Assembly (NCBI GenBank): GCA_002410715.1
Contig: DHOG01000063.1
Location: 1 to 10,562 of the forward strand
Reading direction: 5' to 3'
DNA length: 10,562 bases
DNA from: Ruminococcaceae bacterium UBA5396
Lineage (GTDB): Bacteria; Bacillota; Clostridia; Oscillospirales; Acutalibacteraceae
A program made the position numbers and the translations under genes. Each line of letters opens with the position of its first letter. Positions within the stretch are counted from its first letter, which is position 1. The notes under the pieces are model-generated. The model worked only from the letters and a program-made list of their open reading frames with translations. It was not told where the DNA came from and searched no databases. Positions 7,090 to 10,562 of this stretch are shown here, one piece after another.

Positions 7090-7788
7090 ATGCAATATAA
7101 GTATTGTTTTAACCAAAATTATGAGGATTTTGCTAGCGGGCGGGTATTATATGGTGCTAATCATGTTCCCAATTTTCCGGTACGTCTGATAAATGAAATA
7201 TTCCAAAGATGTCTTGCTTATTCAGATAAAAAAGAAAACATCTGTTTATATGACTGTTGCTGCGGCGGAGGCTACTCTCTAACTGTTCTCGGTTTTCTTA
7301 ATCAAAGCTCGATTTCTTCAATTATTGGAAGCGACATAAACCCCGATATGATTAATACAGCAAGAAAAAACCTGTCCTTACTTTCAAAAAAAGGGCTGAT
7401 TAAACGCAAGGATGAAGTCCAGGCGTTATACGAAAAATATCGCAAAGCATCTCATATAGAAGCTGAACAAAGCATTGGTAGGCTATCTCAATTTCTGATA
7501 AAAGAAATATCTGTTAGAGTATTTCAGGCAGATGCCTTAAATTTAACTGATACCAAAGACAGGCCGGATATTATCATTACTGACGTACCTTACGGAAATC
7601 TGGTGGAGTGGCAAGGTCATGATGGTTGTTTGGACAGGCTGTTGTGCAGTTTGAAAACAATCAGCTCTAGCCAAACCATAATAGCAATATCAATGAACAA
7701 ATCTCAAAAGATCACACAATCTGGTGTAAAACGGTTAGAATCTCAATCAATCGGGAAAAGAAGGTTTGAAATATTTCAATTCAAGTAA
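7090..7788 (+). CDS. AviRa-like 23S rRNA methyltransferase
   Basis: A Rossmann-fold SAM-dependent methyltransferase of 232 residues. The whole protein resembles AviRa from the avilamycin producer Streptomyces viridochromogenes, which methylates a guanine of 23S rRNA (domain V, G2535) and gives resistance to orthosomycins. Matching blocks, from memory of AviRa: the N-terminal FPVRLINEIFQR (29-40), motif I YDCCCGGGYSLTVLGFL (54-70; AviRa has WDPCCGSGYLLTVLGLL), SDINPDMINTARKNLSLLSKKGL (81-103), YRKASHIEAEQSIGRL (117-132), motif IV TDVPYGNLVEWQG (164-176; AviRa TDLPYG) and VKRLESQSIGKRR (213-225). The pattern extends well beyond generic SAM motifs. AGGAG (7075-7079) lies 10 nt before ATG. It follows traX by 24 bases with no convincing promoter, so it likely rides on the mfd transcript. 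GC is low (30-47% in sampled lines against 55-62% in mfd), suggesting later acquisition. The exact target base and any resistance are inferred. Confidence 0.82.
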   Translation: MQYKYCFNQNYEDFASGRVLYGANHVPNFPVRLINEIFQRCLAYSDKKENICLYDCCCGGGYSLTVLGFLNQSSISSIIGSDINPDMINTARKNLSLLSKKGLIKRKDEVQALYEKYRKASHIEAEQSIGRLSQFLIKEISVRVFQADALNLTDTKDRPDIIITDVPYGNLVEWQGHDGCLDRLLCSLKTISSSQTIIAISMNKSQKITQSGVKRLESQSIGKRRFEIFQFK

Positions 7789-7790
7789 AA

Positions 7791-7829
7791 ATGGTGTAAG
7801 CTTTGAATTATATTCATCGCCTGCACCAT
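7791..7829. terminator. bidirectional terminator-like hairpin between convergent genes
   Basis: ATGGTGTA (7791-7798) can pair with TGCACCAT (7822-7829), including one G-U, over a 23-base loop. On the plus strand it is followed by CTTTAAAT. On the minus strand it is followed by five T residues (7790-7786), which suits termination of the flavin reductase gene. The long loop makes it modest. Confidence 0.35.
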
Positions 7830-7857
7830 CTTTAAATCCTGGAACAAAATTAAATAA

Positions 7858-8373
7858 TTACCTCTCTCCCTTCAAAACCTTAATGATCTCCCCAACATAC
7901 ATACGGTGATAGTCATCCTTTTTATAATGGGCTTTGATGGTCGGGTCGAGGAAATTTGCGTGATTTATGTCCTGAAAATACATCTTACGGCATATAAGCG
8001 ATAAACGGCATTCGTCATAATAAGGAGCCTGCGTATCAAAGATAGGTGTCAGTCCCGTTCCTGCCATTTTATCGGTATCCCTTCCCGAATGAGCACCGCA
8101 GAATTGCAAAGCACGACGGTATCCGTCACCAAAAAATGAAAGCGAAAAATATTTTTCCCGCTCTATAAACTCGTAAGTATAGCGAGACGGGCGCACAAAA
8201 GCAAAGCATACGTTAACATTCCACAAAACACCCATTCCACCCCAACTGGCGGTCATGGTGTTAAAATTCCCTTTATGACCTGCGGAAATCAGCGTCCAGT
8301 CCCGCCCGATTTGTTGAAAGACATTCCCACGCAGTTCCAGTGGATCGAGTTCAATTAACTTATTCATATTCAT
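7858..8373 (-). CDS. flavin reductase-like FMN-binding protein
   Basis: A single-domain protein of the flavin reductase/flavoredoxin-like split beta-barrel family, which binds FMN and passes electrons between NAD(P)H or other donors and flavin or partner proteins; cytoplasmic. The telltale stretch is GNFNTMTASWGGMGVLWN (about residues 35-52 from the chosen start), followed by FAFVRPSRYTYEFIE and KYFSLSFFG, the conserved core that contacts FMN. About 171 residues is typical for the short clostridial form. Three in-frame ATGs lie close together (8379, 8373, 8367). The first overlaps the AAAGGA site (8384-8379), so 8373 is preferred; 8367 is possible. It stands alone, convergent with the AviRa-like gene and divergent from the next gene, so the substrate cannot be read from context. 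The function as a flavoprotein is firm; the physiological reaction is unknown. Confidence 0.9.
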   Translation of the reverse strand: MNMNKLIELDPLELRGNVFQQIGRDWTLISAGHKGNFNTMTASWGGMGVLWNVNVCFAFVRPSRYTYEFIEREKYFSLSFFGDGYRRALQFCGAHSGRDTDKMAGTGLTPIFDTQAPYYDECRLSLICRKMYFQDINHANFLDPTIKAHYKKDDYHRMYVGEIIKVLKGER

Positions 8374-8415
8374 AACCATCCTTTAAATAGATAATTGGAA
8401 CGACAGATTTTTTAA

Positions 8416-8444
8416 AGTATATCACATTGGGCTGTATGATGCAA
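8416..8444 (-). promoter_or_regulatory. probable promoter of the flavin reductase-like gene
   Basis: Minus strand TTGCAT (8444 to 8439) and TATACT (8421 to 8416) are exactly 17 bp apart, and TGA directly before the -10 makes it an extended -10 promoter. Transcription would start near 8409, leaving a leader of about 36 nt. A good consensus fit. Confidence 0.6.
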
Positions 8445-8470
8445 AAAACTAAAAATTTTACAATTTAGAC

Positions 8471-8499
8471 TTCAATTACACATAGATTCCAAGTACAAT
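8471..8499 (+). promoter_or_regulatory. possible promoter of the 8530 gene
   Basis: TTCAAT (8471-8476) and TACAAT (8494-8499) are 17 bp apart. The -10 is good and the -35 weak. A start near 8506 would give a leader of only about 24 nt, just covering the AGGAGG at 8517. TATTAT at 8508-8513 is an alternative -10 but lacks a -35 partner and would crowd the ribosome binding site. Confidence 0.35.
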
Positions 8500-8516
8500 A
8501 AGGCTAGTATTATATA

Positions 8517-8522
8517 AGGAGG
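8517..8522 (+). promoter_or_regulatory. ribosome binding site that points to an ATT start
   Basis: A perfect AGGAGG is followed after 7 nt by ATT at 8530, the ideal spacing. No ATG, GTG, TTG or CTG occurs in the gene's frame between this site and ATG 8578, which is 55 nt away and has no useful site of its own. An in-frame TAA at 8515-8517 closes the frame upstream. The site therefore decides in favour of a rare AUU initiation codon. Confidence 0.6.
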
Positions 8523-8529
8523 AATTGTA

Positions 8530-9207
8530 ATTAACACTTCATATATCCCTGAATTCCAGGGGAATCTCCGAAGCTTTATGCTCCGTGTTCCGGAATGCAT
8601 TCAAGACTGCACCGGCATCCGTGTTTTTGGCAAACGCATTCGTTCATTGGTTTTCACCACCGATGTGTCAATTATCCGCAACTGCAATGCAGATGCGGTC
8701 ATCGCAGTTTACCCCTTTACGCCCCAGCCGCTTATCACTCAGGCAATCATGCAGGCCGCTGATATGCCAGTTTTTGCGGGTGTAGGCGGAGGTTTGACAC
8801 AAGGACTGCGTGTAGTCGACCTCGCGTTGCACGCAGAGTTTCAGGGTGCTATGGGGGTTGTCGTAAACGCTCCTACTAAGAATGAAATGGTTCGCGAACT
8901 AACAAGCCGGATTGATATTCCGGTCATTGTAACCGTAGTGTCTGAACGTGACGATATCGAAGGGCGTGTAAAGGCAGGTACAAGAATCGTCAATGTGTCC
9001 GCAGCCGCCAATACGGCCGAGCTTGTGCGTAAAATTCGTGGCAGCTTTCCTAATCTGGCAATTATCGCCACCGGAGGTCCAACCGAAGACAGCATCAAAG
9101 AAACCATTGCAGCGGGTGCAAATGCAATCACATGGACACCGCCTACTAATGGTCAGGTGTTTAAAAAGATCATGGAAGCATATCGAAAAGGAGATGAACA
9201 CCCATAA
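8530..9207 (+). CDS. conserved TIM-barrel-like protein of unknown function (often labelled hydrolase)
   Basis: A 225-residue protein if read from ATT 8530, or 209 from ATG 8578. It looks like a (beta/alpha)8 phosphate-binding barrel: alternating short hydrophobic strands and helices, with AVYPFTPQP, MPVFAGVGGG, ALHAEFQGAMGVVVNAPT, IPVIVTVVSERDDIE, GTRIVNVSAA, LAIIATGGPTEDSIKETIAAGANAI in two runs, and a closing TWTPPT. The GG and AGAN elements near the C-terminus resemble the phosphate-binding end of IMPDH- and ThiG-like barrels. Homologues known to me from clostridia carry the generic label hydrolase without proven activity. The 16 residues before Met8578 (ending GNLRSF) look like coding sequence continuous with the conserved LRVPEC, which supports the ATT start. 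A small hairpin (CCCTG 8547-8551 with CAGGG 8557-8561) follows the start. No partner gene is adjacent, and function cannot be assigned. Confidence 0.8.
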   Translation: MNTSYIPEFQGNLRSFMLRVPECIQDCTGIRVFGKRIRSLVFTTDVSIIRNCNADAVIAVYPFTPQPLITQAIMQAADMPVFAGVGGGLTQGLRVVDLALHAEFQGAMGVVVNAPTKNEMVRELTSRIDIPVIVTVVSERDDIEGRVKAGTRIVNVSAAANTAELVRKIRGSFPNLAIIATGGPTEDSIKETIAAGANAITWTPPTNGQVFKKIMEAYRKGDEHP

Positions 9208-9264
9208 TAAAGCCTTGGATGGTAGCACAATTATAAACTCAGCTACGATTGAGAAAAAATTCGG

Positions 9265-9288
9265 TTGCAGCTATAAATAAGGCTGCGG
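9265..9288. terminator. terminator-like hairpin between convergent genes
   Basis: GCAGCT (9267-9272) pairs with GGCTGC (9281-9286), one pair G-U, over an 8-base loop; G-U pairs at 9265-9266 with 9287-9288 extend it. On the minus strand it is followed, after six bases, by a six-T run (9259-9254), so it probably ends the peptidase transcript. It has little T-tract on the plus side. Confidence 0.4.
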
Positions 9289-9294
9289 GTTACT

Positions 9295-10203
9295 TTACAT
9301 CAAAGCGGCAAGAAGAAGCATTTCCTGCGCTTTTGTATAAATTTCTTCAAAATCTGATAACGGAAGCGGATTCTCGCCCTTTCCCAGTTCAATCGTCAAG
9401 CCCGGATTGCCTGTCTGCTCTATAAACCAGTCTTTGAACCCTCCGTGCGAGGCAAGCCCTTCCGGGTCGGAAACGGTATATTTTGAGGCTGCCGCCATTA
9501 CTTCTGCCATAATACGAGCGTTGGGCGGTGTGCGGTCACCATACCTCCAGTATATTTCCTCCCCCTGAGAATGAAGTGCCAGGACATGCCGAAATTTTGC
9601 CCGATTGCATAAAGCCACAAGCGCCTGCGTTTCGGGTTCGCTTTCGGGAGAAGGACCGCACCATTGGCGCGGTGACGGAGAATCAATACCGTTTTCGCGC
9701 TCCATGTCTCGCAGCGTTTCCCAGCCAGCGTTGAAATTATGATTGATATCCACCCCGCGTGCGTTTGCCTGCCACTTGCCCGGCTCGTTTCCACCCAGCT
9801 CGCGCACCATACAAGCATATTTACCCGCCGAGCCTGAGCCGTGGATTGCAATATCGACACCGTCCGGGTTAACCTGTGGTACAAACACAAGACTTCGCCC
9901 CACCAATGCTTCCGCAATATGTATGTCTACAACACTACCGCCGCGTTCCAGCGCAATGCATAAATCCTCGATCAGTCGTAATAGCACAAGTGAAGTGATC
10001 CACTCCTGCCCGTGAAATCCCGCCGAATAAAGAATGCGCGCTCGACCTGTTCCAAGTATTATTCCGGTTATATCCCTGCCTAAAACGCTTTGACCGATGG
10101 GCATTGCCTCAAGAAATCCATATCGTCCTCTTAATGCGGTAATCAATCCCCTTACTGTACCGCTATCAGCCGTTTGTGGTGTTATAATGCGCTGCATATT
10201 CAC
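9295..10203 (-). CDS. M14-family zinc carboxypeptidase-like protein
   Basis: A metallopeptidase of the carboxypeptidase A fold (M14); the nearest characterised group is gamma-D-glutamyl-diaminopimelate endopeptidase, which trims peptidoglycan peptides. From the chosen start (302 residues): zinc ligands His64 and Glu67 in SAGFHGQEW (60-68) and His211 in LALHSQGEEIYW (208-219); substrate-binding NPDG (112-115) and ARGVDINHNF (148-157, Arg149); general base Glu272 in LTIELGKG (269-276). All catalytic residues are present. There is no signal peptide and no LysM repeat, unlike the classical spore-forming relatives, so it is probably cytoplasmic and may recycle muropeptides (inference). The start is GTG 10203, 6 nt after GGGAGG (10215-10210); ATG 10197, two codons on, is at 12 nt. 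The frame is open further to 10281, but that extension overlaps another small ORF and does not look like family sequence. Confidence 0.88.
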   Translation of the reverse strand: MNMQRIITPQTADSGTVRGLITALRGRYGFLEAMPIGQSVLGRDITGIILGTGRARILYSAGFHGQEWITSLVLLRLIEDLCIALERGGSVVDIHIAEALVGRSLVFVPQVNPDGVDIAIHGSGSAGKYACMVRELGGNEPGKWQANARGVDINHNFNAGWETLRDMERENGIDSPSPRQWCGPSPESEPETQALVALCNRAKFRHVLALHSQGEEIYWRYGDRTPPNARIMAEVMAAASKYTVSDPEGLASHGGFKDWFIEQTGNPGLTIELGKGENPLPLSDFEEIYTKAQEMLLLAALM

Positions 10204-10277
10204 TGTCCGCCTCCCATAAAACCTCTTTGAAAAAAGGGTGGTTTCCCAAAGGAAAATGTCAGCCGTTCTTTTGGCAT
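10200..10277 (-). CDS. possible 25-codon leader ORF before the peptidase
   Basis: ATG at 10277 follows AAAGGA (10288-10283) at 5-nt spacing and opens a 25-residue frame (MPKERLTFSFGKPPFFQRGF, then MGGGQ). Its TGA (10202-10200) overlaps the peptidase GTG (10203-10201) as GTGA, the arrangement used for translational coupling. The peptidase's GGGAGG lies inside it. The peptide is basic, aromatic and unlike anything I know. It may be a real small protein, a coupling leader or chance. Its ribosome binding site is better than chance would suggest. Confidence 0.35.
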   Translation of the reverse strand: MPKERLTFSFGKPPFFQRGFMGGGQ

Positions 10278-10291
10278 GCAAATCCTTTATA

Positions 10292-10303
10292 TTTAGGCCT
10301 AAA
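10292..10303. repeat. 12-base perfect palindrome in divergent spacer
   Basis: TTTAGGCCTAAA is its own reverse complement. It lies in the 83-base spacer between the peptidase leader ORF and the Nudix gene, just upstream of the AAAGGA site of the minus-strand unit and upstream of the Nudix -10 candidate TATATT (10329-10334). It is a candidate operator for either direction. No convincing -35 partner is visible for that -10. Confidence 0.35.
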
Positions 10304-10360
10304 GGAAACTCTTTTAACCCAACTCTCTTATATTAATCCTATTAAGGAGACGTCTAAAAT

Positions 10361-10562
10361 ATGAGTTTAATTGAAAAAACCTTGTCCAATCATTTGATTT
10401 TTGAGGGCAAAATCATTAGTCTACATGTAGATAAGGTTGAGCTGCCCAACGGCAATCTTGCAACCAGAGAAGTCATAACCCATCCCGGTGGCGTATGCGT
10501 AGCCGCATTGAATCATCAGGATGAGCTTCTTTTTGTACGACAGTTCCGCTATCCCTACAAGG
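10361..10562 (+). CDS. Nudix hydrolase, ADP-ribose pyrophosphatase type (N-terminal part, cut by window edge)
   Basis: The 67 visible residues match the N-terminus of ADP-ribose pyrophosphatases of the NudF/YqkG type, which hydrolyse ADP-ribose to AMP and ribose 5-phosphate. The pattern is an initial LIEKTLSNHLIFEGKIISLHVDKVELPNG, then TREVITHPGGVCVAAL (about 39-54) and ELLFVRQFRYPYK (about 59-67 onward), the strands that build the domain-swapped dimer and lead into the Nudix box. The Nudix box itself (GX5EX7REUXEEXGU) lies beyond the right edge, so the catalytic residues are not seen. ATG 10361 follows AAGGAG (10344-10349) at 11 nt. It is divergent from the peptidase gene. Confidence 0.88.
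   Translation, partial: MSLIEKTLSNHLIFEGKIISLHVDKVELPNGNLATREVITHPGGVCVAALNHQDELLFVRQFRYPYK

Noticed and set aside
9194..9280. 28-codon ORF (MNTHNKALDG...) overlapping the end of the 8530 gene and running to the hairpin at 9265.
   Set aside because: GGAG directly abuts the ATG with no spacing, the overlap is in another frame, and the peptide shows no pattern; it is probably chance readthrough sequence.

Overview
The window is a chromosomal stretch of a Gram-positive bacterium, most likely a clostridial Firmicute (Clostridia, perhaps Oscillospirales). The support is the strong AGGAGG-type ribosome binding sites, SigA-like promoters with extended -10 elements, a bacterial PPDK very close to the Clostridium type, and the prs-pth-mfd gene order typical of Firmicutes. 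The ctc/rplY and fin genes that sit in this cluster in Bacillus subtilis are absent. Base composition is moderate (sampled lines of mfd 55-62% GC) and drops in the two genes after mfd.

Layout. Positions 1-646 (minus) hold the N-terminal third of a pyruvate phosphate dikinase gene, which continues beyond the left edge. It diverges from prs (967-1926, plus) across a 320-base spacer carrying a promoter for each gene and a perfect 17-bp inverted repeat over the ppdK -35 region. After prs, a new promoter and a structured leader of about 165 nt precede pth (2165-2761). Pth is followed, with a possible 21-codon ORF tied to both neighbours by ATGA overlaps, by mfd (2820-6320). Directly behind mfd come a TraX-family membrane protein (6325-7065) and an AviRa-like 23S rRNA methyltransferase (7090-7788), with little room for separate promoters. 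They look like the distal part of a pth-mfd transcription unit.

Convergent to these is a flavin reductase-like FMN protein (minus, 7858-8373). Divergent from it is a conserved TIM-barrel-like protein of unknown function (8530-9207), which seems to start at a rare ATT codon behind a perfect AGGAGG. Convergent again is an M14-family zinc carboxypeptidase-like gene (minus, 9295-10203), which starts at GTG and overlaps a possible 25-codon leader ORF. At the right edge, divergent, a Nudix hydrolase gene (ADP-ribose pyrophosphatase type) begins at 10361 and runs off the window.

How the genes relate. The core is housekeeping: PRPP synthesis (prs), recycling of peptidyl-tRNA (pth), transcription-coupled repair (mfd) and glycolytic/gluconeogenic pyruvate-PEP exchange (ppdK). 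The accessory part is the block after mfd. The methyltransferase resembles AviRa, which protects 23S rRNA against orthosomycin antibiotics, and it is the most interesting gene here. I see no CRISPR array, tRNA, rRNA, insertion sequence, phage gene or multi-gene defence system.
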